Shown one piece after another: positions 51,241-60,591 of a stretch of DNA of 64,000 nucleotides (position 1 is the first letter of the stretch; every line of letters starts with the position of its first letter). Below the pieces are notes generated by a model, which was given only the letters and a program-made list of their open reading frames with translations, ran no database searches and was not told where the DNA came from. The position numbers were made by a program, and so were the translations under genes. This stretch comes from CAIWGV01 sp964515175 (GTDB lineage Bacteria > Pseudomonadota > Alphaproteobacteria > UBA7879 > UBA5542), in NCBI GenBank assembly GCA_964515175.1, contig CAZEUR010000001.1:7973-71972 (forward strand), in the 5' to 3' direction.

Positions 51241-51664
51241 AAGTTTCTAAGGTCACTTGTCGTGTATCTCCATTCATTTCAAATTTAAAAGTAATGCATC
51301 GGGTTGGTTTCTGGCTGCCTAATCTTTCTGGCCACTCGATCAAGCTAACACCTGAGGATAGAGCTTCTTCCAGTCCAAGCTCTTGAAGTTCATCTTCGTC
51401 TTCAATGCGATAAAGATCAAAGTGCCAAATTAGAAATTGTGGTGTCACATAGGTTTGAGCCAGGGTAAAGGTGGGGCTTGGAATTTGAGCCTCATCGCCT
51501 AAAAAAGAACGAATAAAAAATCGTGCAAAGGTAGTTTTTCCAGCACCTAAATCACCTTCAAGTAAGAAAATATCGCCCTTTTGTGTAATTTTGGCTAGCC
51601 CTCTGGCTAAAGTTTTGGTATCTTCCTGAGACAAAAGTGGATATGTTTTTAAAGTTTTGATCAT
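51203..51664 (-). CDS. tsaE: tRNA threonylcarbamoyladenosine biosynthesis ATPase TsaE
   Basis: 153 residues, typical length. The P-loop FLLEGDLGAGKTTFARFF lies near residue 37. Further matches are PSPTFTLAQTYV, the IWHFDLYRIEDEDELQELGLEEAL block, and VSLIEWPERLG. It supports the TsaB-TsaD complex in making t6A in tRNA. It starts the tsaE-amgK-murU run and is divergent from the ferredoxin-NADP reductase gene, with 53 bases between them. Confidence 0.95.
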   Translation of the reverse strand: MIKTLKTYPLLSQEDTKTLARGLAKITQKGDIFLLEGDLGAGKTTFARFFIRSFLGDEAQIPSPTFTLAQTYVTPQFLIWHFDLYRIEDEDELQELGLEEALSSGVSLIEWPERLGSQKPTRCITFKFEMNGDTRQVTLETFGYWETQFDSLF

Positions 51665-51717
51665 TTTAACTTCTTATATATACCATCTTTTGAGGCGAAG
51701 GAAAACTAAAGGATCCC

Positions 51718-52734
51718 ATGACTCATTATACAACAGACGTCGTTATTATTGGGGCAGGCCCCGTAGGACTTTTTGCCATATTTGAATGTGGTATGATGAA
51801 GCTTAAAGTTCATGTGGTAGACGCGCTTGCTGAGGCTGGCGGGCAATGTGTGGCCCTTTATCCTGAAAAACCCATTTATGATATTCCAGCTCATCCCAAA
51901 ATTTTGGCGGGGGCGCTTATTGAAAATTTAAAGGAACAAGCTGCTCCTTTTTCTCCCACTTATCATATGAACCAGCAGGTAACTCATGTTGAAAAAAAGG
52001 AAAATGCCTGGGAAGTGCGCACAACGGCAGGGATAACTTTAACGGCTAAAGCGATCATTATTGCGGCTGGAGTGGGCGCTTTTGGACCTCACAGGCCTCC
52101 CCTTGAAAATATTGAAGCTTATGAAAATAAAAGCGTGTTTTATTTTGTTAAAAATCCAGAACAGTTTCGAGGAAAACGGGTGGTTATTGCAGGTGGGGGG
52201 GACTCAGCTGTTGACTGGGCGCTCAACCTAGTACCCATTGCAGAGCGTGTTATCGTTGTTCATCGGCGCTCTAAGTTTCGAGCAGCTCCTGAGAATGTAG
52301 GGAAACTGGAAGAATTTGCAGCAGAGGGTAAGATTGATATGGAAATTCCCTATCAACTCCATGGACTTAAAGGGACTGATGGGCTTCTTGAAGAAGTCCA
52401 TCTCCAGGATATGGAAGGCGCGGTGAAAAGCATTCAAGCAGATGTGCTCCTGGCCTTTTTTGGACTTTCCATGAACTTAGGGCCTATTGCGGAATGGGGC
52501 CTCAATTTGGATAAATCCCATATAGTCGTTGACTCTGCTGGGTGCGAGACCTCTGTGTCTGGTATTTTTGCCATCGGCGATGTGGCCACCTATCCCTCTA
52601 AGCAAAAGCTGATTTTAACGGGATTTGCGGAAGCGGCTCAAGCGGCTCATAAAATTCGGTCTTTGGTTTATCCAGGAGAAGTCTTTCACTTTCAATACTC
52701 AACGAGTCAAGGGCTTCCCGGGTCCTCCGAATGA
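51718..52734 (+). CDS. Ferredoxin--NADP reductase, thioredoxin reductase-like type
   Basis: A 338-residue flavoprotein. FAD-binding is by IIGAGPVGLFAIFECGM at the N-terminus, NADP-binding by VVIAGGGDSAVDWALNLVP near residue 160, and the C-terminal FAD site is SGIFAIGDVATYPSKQKLILTGFAEAAQAAHKI. The CxxC of thioredoxin reductase is missing, which places it with the YumC-type ferredoxin/flavodoxin-NADP reductases. It would pass electrons from NADPH to ferredoxin. Its TGA overlaps the next ATG by four bases, although the next product is an unrelated envelope protein. Confidence 0.92.
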   Translation: MTHYTTDVVIIGAGPVGLFAIFECGMMKLKVHVVDALAEAGGQCVALYPEKPIYDIPAHPKILAGALIENLKEQAAPFSPTYHMNQQVTHVEKKENAWEVRTTAGITLTAKAIIIAAGVGAFGPHRPPLENIEAYENKSVFYFVKNPEQFRGKRVVIAGGGDSAVDWALNLVPIAERVIVVHRRSKFRAAPENVGKLEEFAAEGKIDMEIPYQLHGLKGTDGLLEEVHLQDMEGAVKSIQADVLLAFFGLSMNLGPIAEWGLNLDKSHIVVDSAGCETSVSGIFAIGDVATYPSKQKLILTGFAEAAQAAHKIRSLVYPGEVFHFQYSTSQGLPGSSE

Positions 52735-54041
52735 AATTTCGTAGAACAGAACTCATCATTGGACTTATCTGCCTTTTGATCGGGCTGTTTCTGATTGCTT
52801 ATGATTTCGTGCAGAATGAAGGGCCCTTAGAAATTCAAAAACCAAAAATTTCTCTAAAGGGAGAAGATAAAAAGTTTAACTTTAAAGATTTCCAAGATAA
52901 AATAAATGGGTCGGGGGCAAAAACTTCTAAACCTCAGATATTTATTACAGAAATTATTGTCAAAAAGAATGAGAATTTTATTTCTTTCTTAAAGAGACAT
53001 GGACTGAGTAGCATGGAGTCTCTCTCTATTTTAAATGCCATTAAAGGATACTATAAATCCTCCACTTTAAAGAGGGGACAGCGCTTCTTTTTGAAGCGCC
53101 TCAAAACAGAAGGGGATCCAACTCTCAAGCTTCAGAAAGTTATATTTTTAGTGCCTCCGGGTAAAAAGTTTAGCATTCTTCGGAAACCTAAAGGCGATTT
53201 TTATTTGGAAAAGGCCCCAGATATCTTGCCAAAGAGAACGCAATTCGTTCGAGGGTCTATCCACGACAGTCTTTACATAGATGCATTGAAGAAAGGTCTT
53301 TCGCGCAGTACCATCAATAAACTAACTAAGATTTTCAGCTACTCTGTGGATCTTCAGAGATCCCTCCAGCAAGGTGACAAGTTCGAAGTGTTGGTAGAAA
53401 AAACATATGATCAAGAGACAGGATTTGTGGATCCGGGCAGTGTTGTTTACGCAGCCCTCTATCTCCGAGGAGGTCCCCAGAAGATTTATCGGTATTTGGT
53501 AAAGTCAGATGAGATTGATTACTTTGACGAAAAGGGGGCTGGAGTGCGAAAGGCGCTGCTCCAAACACCCGTGAAAGGAGGTCGCCTTTCTTCTGGGTTT
53601 GGGAATCGGAGGCACCCCATTCTAGGATATACCAAAACCCATAAAGGTATTGACTTCGCAGCGCCCCAGGGGACACCTATTTTGGCAGCAGGAGACGGGC
53701 TCATTCGGAAGTTAGGTTGGCTTGGGGGCTATGGAAACTATATTTTGGTTGGACATAATAAAGACTATTCCACGGCTTATGCCCACCTGAGTGCTTATGC
53801 TAAAGGATTGAAAAAGGGAATTCATATCAAGCAAGGGCAAGTGATAGGATATGTGGGGCGCACAGGGCGCGCCACAGGGGCGCATTTGCACTATGAAGTG
53901 CATTACAGAAATCAACAAGTGAACCCGCATAAGATTAAAATGCCATCTCAAAAGAATCTCAAAGGCGATCAGCTCAGGAATTTCTTGGTCTATAAGAAAA
54001 ATCGTGATGCAGAGATTGCAGCTTTACGGAAAGATCAGTAA
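52731..54041 (+). CDS. M23 family murein endopeptidase, MepM-like
   Basis: 436 residues. An N-terminal membrane segment (IIGLICLLIGLFLIAYDFV) is followed by a LysM/OapA-like linker region (ITEIIVKKNENFISFLKRHGLSS). The C-terminal lytic domain of lysostaphin type has HPILGYTKTHKGIDFAAPQGTPI (zinc His and Asp), NYILVGHNKDYSTAYAHLS and GAHLHYEVHY. It should cut peptide crosslinks in peptidoglycan from the periplasmic side, making room for growth. It overlaps the reductase by four bases. The final 38 bases overlap an upstream extension of the next frame, not its true start. Confidence 0.92.
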   Translation: MKFRRTELIIGLICLLIGLFLIAYDFVQNEGPLEIQKPKISLKGEDKKFNFKDFQDKINGSGAKTSKPQIFITEIIVKKNENFISFLKRHGLSSMESLSILNAIKGYYKSSTLKRGQRFFLKRLKTEGDPTLKLQKVIFLVPPGKKFSILRKPKGDFYLEKAPDILPKRTQFVRGSIHDSLYIDALKKGLSRSTINKLTKIFSYSVDLQRSLQQGDKFEVLVEKTYDQETGFVDPGSVVYAALYLRGGPQKIYRYLVKSDEIDYFDEKGAGVRKALLQTPVKGGRLSSGFGNRRHPILGYTKTHKGIDFAAPQGTPILAAGDGLIRKLGWLGGYGNYILVGHNKDYSTAYAHLSAYAKGLKKGIHIKQGQVIGYVGRTGRATGAHLHYEVHYRNQQVNPHKIKMPSQKNLKGDQLRNFLVYKKNRDAEIAALRKDQ

Positions 54042-54096
54042 GGTAATTACTAGGTTCCATAATATAAAAGGAATCGGAAGATCTAGGAGGTCTTGC

Positions 54097-55311
54097 ATGT
54101 TAAAAAAACTTATCCTTATATTGTTTTTGCCTTTAGGAGTTTTAGGAGCTGTCTCAGAAACAGATGTTTCGGGGAGTGATGTTGATTCTCCTGTTGGTAG
54201 TCCAGTAGCAAGGCGCAGGGCCTCAAAGCAAGCAACACCTCAAAATCCATTTGAACGTCGGCAGGCTAAGGTAAGTTCTGCGTTATCAAAGTTAAAGATT
54301 GGAGATGATGAGTCTGCTAAGTCTATTCATCAGTGTTTTTTAACAATACCGGATACCCTATTTGACAAGGTTGAGGCAGGAATAATTCTATTCGCAGCAA
54401 ACCTTAGAAAACTTACGAAAACACATTATGACCGTGCACTTGAAAGCTTTATTGAGGCACTAAGCGAAATTTGGATAAGGTTCCAAGAGCGCCCCAAAAT
54501 TGTGGAGTCAGTCCTTTATAAGAGTGCTATTCAATTTTCTGACAAACTAGATTTGAGGAAAGATGGCGCTTCTTCTCCAAAAAAAGTAACAAGATCAGTG
54601 AAGCAAGAAGTTATCTTGCCAGAGTTTTTCCCAAAACTTTTGACGGAGGTAACAAGGTCCATTTTAGAGAAGGATCAAACAATTCCAGGCAAATCTTCTC
54701 AGAGTTGGACAGAAACCTTTGCAAACGCCTATGAAGAAAAAATCCGAGAACGTGTTTTAGCAGGTGCCTGTGAGGTGATTGCCGCAGACAGGCCTTGGTA
54801 TGAGCATATGACCGCAATTACTCCTAAACCAGATTTTAAATTTTTTGAATTATTACAAACATGCTCTGATCGATCCCGTTCTTGGGTCCGAAGGATGGTG
54901 AATTTATATTCTTCAGATAGGCTGCCCCTAAACTCTCTTAAGATGACAAAGTACTTTTTGGGTATTCCCGAAGAATTTCAAGGGCATGTTGCAAAAGTAC
55001 TAGAGACATTTTTTGACGAAAATTTTGAAAAAAGAAAAGACTCTCAGGTTAGGATAGTGAATTTATTTATGCAGCAACCGGTGGGACGTCAGACCTATAT
55101 TTCTTATTTTGTAAATATCATTGGGTTTGTAAAAATTAATGTGGAACTTGCAGAGATTTTTCTGCAGAAGCTCACCTCTCCAGGATGGGCGCATGTGGAA
55201 GCAGAAATTCGGAGATCTAAAGACAATCAGGATTTTGAACTGACAAACGCGCAATTAGAGATTCTTTTTAAAGATGGTCTACAGGAAGCAGCACGCACGA
55301 TATCTGTATGA
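54097..55311 (+). CDS. Secreted hypothetical protein
   Basis: The ATG at 54097, with an AGGAGG seven bases upstream, gives 404 residues with a signal peptide (LKKLILILFLPLGVLGAVSE). Ser-rich residues 25-60 lead into a predominantly helical protein (SIHQCFLTIPDTLFDKVEAGIILFAANLRKL, YFLGIPEEFQGHVAKVLETFF, QTYISYFVNIIGFV in pieces). No domain is recognised. It may be an alpha-solenoid-like fold by its regular helix pattern, which is only an impression. It follows mepM by 55 bases and precedes the tRNA-Gly promoter. Confidence 0.75.
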   Translation: MLKKLILILFLPLGVLGAVSETDVSGSDVDSPVGSPVARRRASKQATPQNPFERRQAKVSSALSKLKIGDDESAKSIHQCFLTIPDTLFDKVEAGIILFAANLRKLTKTHYDRALESFIEALSEIWIRFQERPKIVESVLYKSAIQFSDKLDLRKDGASSPKKVTRSVKQEVILPEFFPKLLTEVTRSILEKDQTIPGKSSQSWTETFANAYEEKIRERVLAGACEVIAADRPWYEHMTAITPKPDFKFFELLQTCSDRSRSWVRRMVNLYSSDRLPLNSLKMTKYFLGIPEEFQGHVAKVLETFFDENFEKRKDSQVRIVNLFMQQPVGRQTYISYFVNIIGFVKINVELAEIFLQKLTSPGWAHVEAEIRRSKDNQDFELTNAQLEILFKDGLQEAARTISV

Positions 55312-55335
55312 AAAATCTTGTTTTCCTTACCCCCC

Positions 55336-55364
55336 TTGCAAAAAAGTCTAAAAACGCCTAATAT
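55336..55364 (+). promoter_or_regulatory. Promoter of tRNA-Gly
   Basis: TTGCAA (55336-55341) and TAATAT (55359-55364) with a 17-base spacer, 36 bases before the tRNA. Confidence 0.78.
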
Positions 55365-55399
55365 CCCTCCCATGCGACTGAATCGTAAGCGCGGAGTGT

Positions 55400-55474
55400 G
55401 CGGGAGTAGCTCAGGGGTAGAGCATAACCTTGCCAAGGTTAGGGTCGAGGGTTCGAATCCCTTCTCCCGCTCCA
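55400..55474 (+). tRNA. tRNA-Gly (GCC anticodon)
   Basis: 75 bases with encoded CCA. The acceptor stem GCGGGAG pairs with CTCCCGC. The D-arm has AGCTCAGGGGTAGAGC. The anticodon stem TAACC/GGTTA encloses loop TTGCCAA (GCC). The T-arm contains GGTTCGAATCC. The glycyl-tRNA synthetase genes lie 4.2 kb downstream. Confidence 0.97.
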
Positions 55475-55518
55475 AGCTTCGATTTTTTCGCTTTATTAGG
55501 TAAAATCAGAGGTCTTTG

Positions 55519-58500
55519 ATGACAGCGGATCATTCGTCGTCGCTCACGGTTTCCTCCCAAAAACTTATTCAGGAAACAGTTCAGTACGCCACAAAAAAGT
55601 TCAAAGATAAACGTCTTGAAACGTTTATCCCGGTTTTTTATGGAAATCTACCCTACGAGGACTTGGCGAACTATACGCCGGAAGACTTAGCCCATATGGC
55701 GCACAATATGGTGCAAGCCGCTCAAAACTCTAAACTTCCCGTTATCAATATTTACAATCCCACAAAAGAATTACATGGATGGGATTCACCTCACACGGTG
55801 CTTGAGATTGTATCGAATCAACTCCCTTTCCTAGTGGACTCTGTTTGTGCCGCCTTGCAAAATCAAAAACACACGATTTATCTGTTGATACGGTCCTCTT
55901 TTGAAAGTAAATCAACTCTGTATATCGAGCTTTATGATCAATTAGAAACGGTAGATATGGAGCGCCTCAAAGAAAATTTGACCTTCATTTTGAAGGATGT
56001 GGCCGCAGCCGTGGCCGACTGGCATCCCATGAAAGAAAAAATAACGGAAGCAATTCAAGATATTATCCGTGATAAAGCCCACTTCAAAACCGATGAAAAA
56101 GAAGAAATTGAATGCTTCCTAAAATGGTTGAGTGAGGGATCATTCACATTTTTGGGATATAGAGAGTATGACTTTAACCCAGGATCTGACAGAGTTACAA
56201 TTTCAGATAAATTGGGCATCTTAAAAACTTTTAAGAATAGTTTCTTTGGGGCCACTTCTGAGACTGAAGAAGAACTTCTGGCCTACAAGATGAAACGAGA
56301 ACATCAGTTTCTTTCTTTTACGAAAACCATGGTGAAATCTACCGTTCATCGGGATGCCCCTTTAGACGTGATCCGATTGGCGAAGCTGGATGAAAAAGAC
56401 AATCTAATCGGCGAACGACAATTTTTTGGCCTGTTTACTTCGGATGTTTATAATAAGAGTATCCGAAATATCCCTTTGCTGCGTCGCAAAGTGGATCTCA
56501 TTTTAGAAAAAGCGGGCATCCAGATGGATAGCTATGAAGGAAGGGCGTTTGTTCATATTTTGGAATCCTTCCCACGGGAGGAGCTTTTCCAAACGGATGT
56601 AACTCTTTTGGCAGAGATGGGGAATGCTATTTTGCATTTAAAAGAACGTCAGAAATTGGCTCTTTTTGTCAGGTCTGATCCGTTGGGGCATTTTGTCTCC
56701 TGCCTTGTTTATGTGCCAAGAGATCGGTATTCGGCTCTTTTGCGCATTGAGATGGGTGATGTCTTGGCCCAATGCCTTAAAGGCAAAGTTGTTTCCTTTC
56801 AAACTCAGATGGGAGCAGACCTTCCCATGGCACGGGTTCTGTACACAATTGCCACAGAGCCGCGATTAGAAGATACAATTTTATGTGATGTGAAAAGCAC
56901 AGAGAAGACACTTGCCCATCTTTCTTTATCCTGGGAAGATCGTTTGAAAGAGACACTTATCGAACAGATGGGGCAACGGCAAGCGCGTTTGGTGGCCAAG
57001 GTTTTTGAAGGCGCGTTTAGTGCTGCTTATCAAGAAGATTTTACGCCTGTGCAAGCGGCACGCGATATTGGATATGTGGAAGAGGCTTTGAAGGAAGGCG
57101 CCTTAAAAATCCAAGTGGGGCAGTCAGAAGAAGACGGTAAATTTCTTCTTAATTTGAAACTTTTTCATCCCAAGAAACCGATGGTTTTGTCGGATATTTT
57201 TCCCATCCTCGAAAATCTAGGTCTTAAGGTTTTGACGGAAACACCCTACGAGATTCAAGGGGCATCTCAAGATGTCCCCGTATGGCTTCATCATTTCATC
57301 GCTTATCCTGTGAGAGATCTTGCAGGATCTCTTGGGAAAATCCAGCCTCATTTGATTAACTGTCTTGGGGAAACGTGGGTGGGCCATGTTGAGAATGATG
57401 CGTTGAATCAACTTGTACTTGTGGCCAAATTAACCACGCGAGAAGTGACTGTATTACGGGCGTATTCCAAGTATATGCACCAGATTCGTTGGAACTATTC
57501 CCCGTCAGCCATTGCTAACTGTCTTGCTTATTATCCAGTTGTTACAAAGTTACTCATAGATTTGTTTGTGGCTCAGTTTGATCCTGAGAACACGCTAAAA
57601 TCTTTAGAAAAAGAAATTTTAATCTCTTTAGAAGCCCAGTTTGATAGGGTTATTAATTCAAATGATGAGGGGATTTTAAGAGGATTTTTGAATCTCATCC
57701 AATCAACCTTGCGGACAAACTATTTCCAAAACAAACTCTATGTTTCTTTCAAATTTCAATCGGATTTTCTCAGAGATTTGGAAGACACGAAACCTTTATA
57801 TGAGGTGTTTGTCTATGCCCCCTGGATGGAAGGTATTCATTTGCGGGGAGATCGTGTGGCGCGCGGAGGTATTCGCTGGTCGGACCGCCGGGAAGATTAT
57901 CGCCGGGAAGTCTTGGAGTTAATGAAGGCCCAGAATATCAAGAATGTGGTTATTGTTCCGCGGGGTGCTAAAGGTGGATTTATTGTAAAGAAATCTACTT
58001 CTGCAGCGTCTTATCAGGATCACCTTCAGGAGGGAATCCGATGCTATAAAACGCTCATTTCAGGGTTATTGGATATTACAGATAATCTGGTGAAGGGCAA
58101 GGTTGTTCCCCCTCTCAATGTCAAAAGACGAGATGGGGACGATCATTATCTCGTGGTGGCAGCGGATAAGGGAACAGCCACCTTTTCAGACATCGCTAAT
58201 GGATTATCCCAAGAGTATAACTTTTGGATGGGAGACGCCTTTGCTTCCGGTGGATCGCAGGGGTATGACCATAAGAAAATGGGGATTACATCGCGGGGTG
58301 CTTGGGAGTCTGTGAAACGGCATTTCCGAGAGTTGGAACAAGATATTGAAACTCAGGCGTTCACCGTGACGGGTGTGGGAGATATGGCAGGTGATGTGTT
58401 TGGAAATGGGATGCTCTTATCTGAACAAATCAAGCTTGTGGCGGCCTTTAACCATGCCCATATTTTCCTGGACCCAACACCTGATCCAGCCAAGAGTTAT

Positions 58501-59673
58501 GAAGAGAGGAAACGGCTGTTCCATTTACCGCGTTCCACCTGGGCAGATTATAATCCGAAAGTGCTCTCTAAAGGTGGGATGATTTTTGAGCGTGCCGCGA
58601 AGACAATCACATTGACCTCAGAAATTCAAAGGCTTTTGGATATCAAACAAGAAACGATTACACCCAACGAACTCATTCAAATTATCCTGAAGAATCCCGT
58701 GGATCTTTTATGGCTTGGAGGGATTGGAACGTTCATTAAAGGGCAAGAGGAGACCAATGCGGAGGTGGGCGACCGGGCAAACGATGCTTTGCGGATTAAT
58801 GGCGCAGACCTTGGTTGTAAAGTTGTGGGTGAAGGGGCCAACCTTGGCTTTACGCAGTTAGGGCGTTTAGAGTATGCAGCTAAGGGTGGCAAGTTGAATC
58901 GAGATACCATCGATAATTCGGCAGGTGTGGATTGTTCTGACCATGAAGTAAATATTAAAATCTTGTTCCAAGGGGTGAATGTTTCTTTTGAAGAAAGAAA
59001 CAAGATTTTGGAGAAAATGACCGACGAAGTGGCGGCTCTTGTTTTGCGCGATAATTATTTGCAAACCCAAGCCATCAGTATGATTGAGGCGCAAGGATAT
59101 GAGGCACTACCTGCTCAAGAGAGATTGATGACTGTCTTGGAGAAAGAAGGATTTTTGAGCAGGCAGGCTCTTTTATTGCCATCTTCGGATGCTATGGAAA
59201 GGCGCCATGAGGAAAAACAGGGGTTGATGCGACCTGAGATTTCTTTGCTTCTGGCTTGTACAAAGTTATTTGTGTTCAAACATATTATGGCGTCTAAATT
59301 ACTGGATTCATCAACCTTAAAAGAAACATTGTTTTCGTATTTTCCAAAAGCACTCCAAGAAAAGTTTCCAGAGGCCATTGAAAAACATCCGTTAAGGCGG
59401 GAGATTATTGCGACTATGGAGGCCAACAATCTGGTGAACCGTATGGGGCTCACGTTTGTGACAGATCTTATGAAGAAGAATAAGGTTACGGCAATGGAGG
59501 TTATTGAGGCTTACACTAAGGTGCGGGTAGAGGCAGGTTTTGATAAAAAGTGGTTGGGCATTGAAGCGTTGGATGGAAAAGTGAGTCCAAAACTTCAAGA
59601 TGAGAAGATGTTGGAGATTGTGAAAGAGGTAATCCGCATTTTTGACGAGAGTCGGCGACCCGCAGCTAATTAG
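55519..59673 (+). CDS. Large NAD-dependent glutamate dehydrogenase, C-terminally short
   Basis: 1384 residues from the ATG at 55519. The N-terminal ACT-like and helical regions are clear (GWDSPHTVLEIVSNQLPFLVDSV; SFTFLGYREYDF; NKSIRNIPLLRRKVDLILEKAG). The catalytic part contains GIHLRGDRVARGGIRWSDRREDYRREVLELMKAQ, VPRGAKGGFIVKK, TFSDIANGLS and VTGVGDMAGDVFGNGML. It converts glutamate to 2-oxoglutarate and ammonia with NAD. The family usually has about 1600 residues. Here the protein ends shortly after FDKKWLGIEALDGKVSP, so roughly 200 C-terminal residues are absent. It lies alone between tRNA-Gly and glyQ. Confidence 0.93.
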   Translation: MTADHSSSLTVSSQKLIQETVQYATKKFKDKRLETFIPVFYGNLPYEDLANYTPEDLAHMAHNMVQAAQNSKLPVINIYNPTKELHGWDSPHTVLEIVSNQLPFLVDSVCAALQNQKHTIYLLIRSSFESKSTLYIELYDQLETVDMERLKENLTFILKDVAAAVADWHPMKEKITEAIQDIIRDKAHFKTDEKEEIECFLKWLSEGSFTFLGYREYDFNPGSDRVTISDKLGILKTFKNSFFGATSETEEELLAYKMKREHQFLSFTKTMVKSTVHRDAPLDVIRLAKLDEKDNLIGERQFFGLFTSDVYNKSIRNIPLLRRKVDLILEKAGIQMDSYEGRAFVHILESFPREELFQTDVTLLAEMGNAILHLKERQKLALFVRSDPLGHFVSCLVYVPRDRYSALLRIEMGDVLAQCLKGKVVSFQTQMGADLPMARVLYTIATEPRLEDTILCDVKSTEKTLAHLSLSWEDRLKETLIEQMGQRQARLVAKVFEGAFSAAYQEDFTPVQAARDIGYVEEALKEGALKIQVGQSEEDGKFLLNLKLFHPKKPMVLSDIFPILENLGLKVLTETPYEIQGASQDVPVWLHHFIAYPVRDLAGSLGKIQPHLINCLGETWVGHVENDALNQLVLVAKLTTREVTVLRAYSKYMHQIRWNYSPSAIANCLAYYPVVTKLLIDLFVAQFDPENTLKSLEKEILISLEAQFDRVINSNDEGILRGFLNLIQSTLRTNYFQNKLYVSFKFQSDFLRDLEDTKPLYEVFVYAPWMEGIHLRGDRVARGGIRWSDRREDYRREVLELMKAQNIKNVVIVPRGAKGGFIVKKSTSAASYQDHLQEGIRCYKTLISGLLDITDNLVKGKVVPPLNVKRRDGDDHYLVVAADKGTATFSDIANGLSQEYNFWMGDAFASGGSQGYDHKKMGITSRGAWESVKRHFRELEQDIETQAFTVTGVGDMAGDVFGNGMLLSEQIKLVAAFNHAHIFLDPTPDPAKSYEERKRLFHLPRSTWADYNPKVLSKGGMIFERAAKTITLTSEIQRLLDIKQETITPNELIQIILKNPVDLLWLGGIGTFIKGQEETNAEVGDRANDALRINGADLGCKVVGEGANLGFTQLGRLEYAAKGGKLNRDTIDNSAGVDCSDHEVNIKILFQGVNVSFEERNKILEKMTDEVAALVLRDNYLQTQAISMIEAQGYEALPAQERLMTVLEKEGFLSRQALLLPSSDAMERRHEEKQGLMRPEISLLLACTKLFVFKHIMASKLLDSSTLKETLFSYFPKALQEKFPEAIEKHPLRREIIATMEANNLVNRMGLTFVTDLMKKNKVTAMEVIEAYTKVRVEAGFDKKWLGIEALDGKVSPKLQDEKMLEIVKEVIRIFDESRRPAAN

Positions 59674-59712
59674 AGGCTTTTTTCAAAAACCAATCCGTGC
59701 TAAATTGGCACC

Positions 59713-60591
59713 ATGACAGAATTGAACCGTAGTTTTCAGGGGATCATTTTAAATCTTCAAAATTTTTGGGCCAAGCAGGGTTGCGCCATTGTGCAACCCT
59801 ATGATATGGAAATAGGAGCGGGGACTTTTCATCCCGCCACAGCCCTGAAGGCGCTGGGCCCTAAACCTTGGCGCGCGGCCTTTGTGCAGCCCTGCCGACG
59901 CCCGAAAGATGGGCGCTATGGGGAAAATCCTAATCGCACGGGGCATTACTATCAATTCCAGGTTCTTCTGAAACCATCTCCTGAAAATGTTCAGAAGCTT
60001 TATCTGAATAGCCTTGAGGCCATTGGAATTGACCCTCTCTTGAATGATATTCGGTTTGTGGAAGATGATTGGGAAGGGCCAACGTTGGGGGCTTCCGGTA
60101 ATGGATGGGAAGTGTGGTGCAATGGGGCAGAGGTGAGCCAGTTCACGTACTTTCAACAAATGGGAGGCATTCCCTGTAATCCCGTATCTGTGGAACTTAC
60201 TTATGGTTTAGAACGACTGGCTCTTGTGATTCAAAGAGAGGAAAGCTTCTTTGACCTCAGTTGGAATGGCATTTCCGGAGAAGGGGCCATTACCTATGGG
60301 GATATGTTCCACCAGAATGAACGGGAACAGTCCGTTTATAATTTTGAGCAAGCGGATACGGGACTTTTGTTGCGGCATTTTCAAGAGGCGGAAAAAGAAT
60401 GCACACGACTTTTGGAGCATAACCTGCCGCTGCCCGCCTATGACCAGTGTATGAAAGCCAGCCATCTGTTTAACTTGCTGGATGCCCGGGGCGTCATTAG
60501 TGCTACCGAAAGACCCTCTTATATTGCCTGCGTTCGGGAGTTGGCAAAGGGGTGTTTCTTGAAAGATCTCAACAATCAGGGGATTGAGTAA
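59713..60591 (+). CDS. glyQ: Glycyl-tRNA synthetase alpha subunit
   Basis: 292 residues, normal for GlyQ: FQGIILNLQNFWAKQGCAIVQPYDMEIGAGTFHPAT, the class II catalytic segment RPKDGRYGENPNRTGHYYQFQVLLKPSP, and EVSQFTYFQQMGGIPCNPVSVELTYGLERLAL. It carries the aminoacylation site and works as a tetramer with GlyS. Its stop overlaps the glyS start by one base (TAATG). Confidence 0.97.
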   Translation: MTELNRSFQGIILNLQNFWAKQGCAIVQPYDMEIGAGTFHPATALKALGPKPWRAAFVQPCRRPKDGRYGENPNRTGHYYQFQVLLKPSPENVQKLYLNSLEAIGIDPLLNDIRFVEDDWEGPTLGASGNGWEVWCNGAEVSQFTYFQQMGGIPCNPVSVELTYGLERLALVIQREESFFDLSWNGISGEGAITYGDMFHQNEREQSVYNFEQADTGLLLRHFQEAEKECTRLLEHNLPLPAYDQCMKASHLFNLLDARGVISATERPSYIACVRELAKGCFLKDLNNQGIE

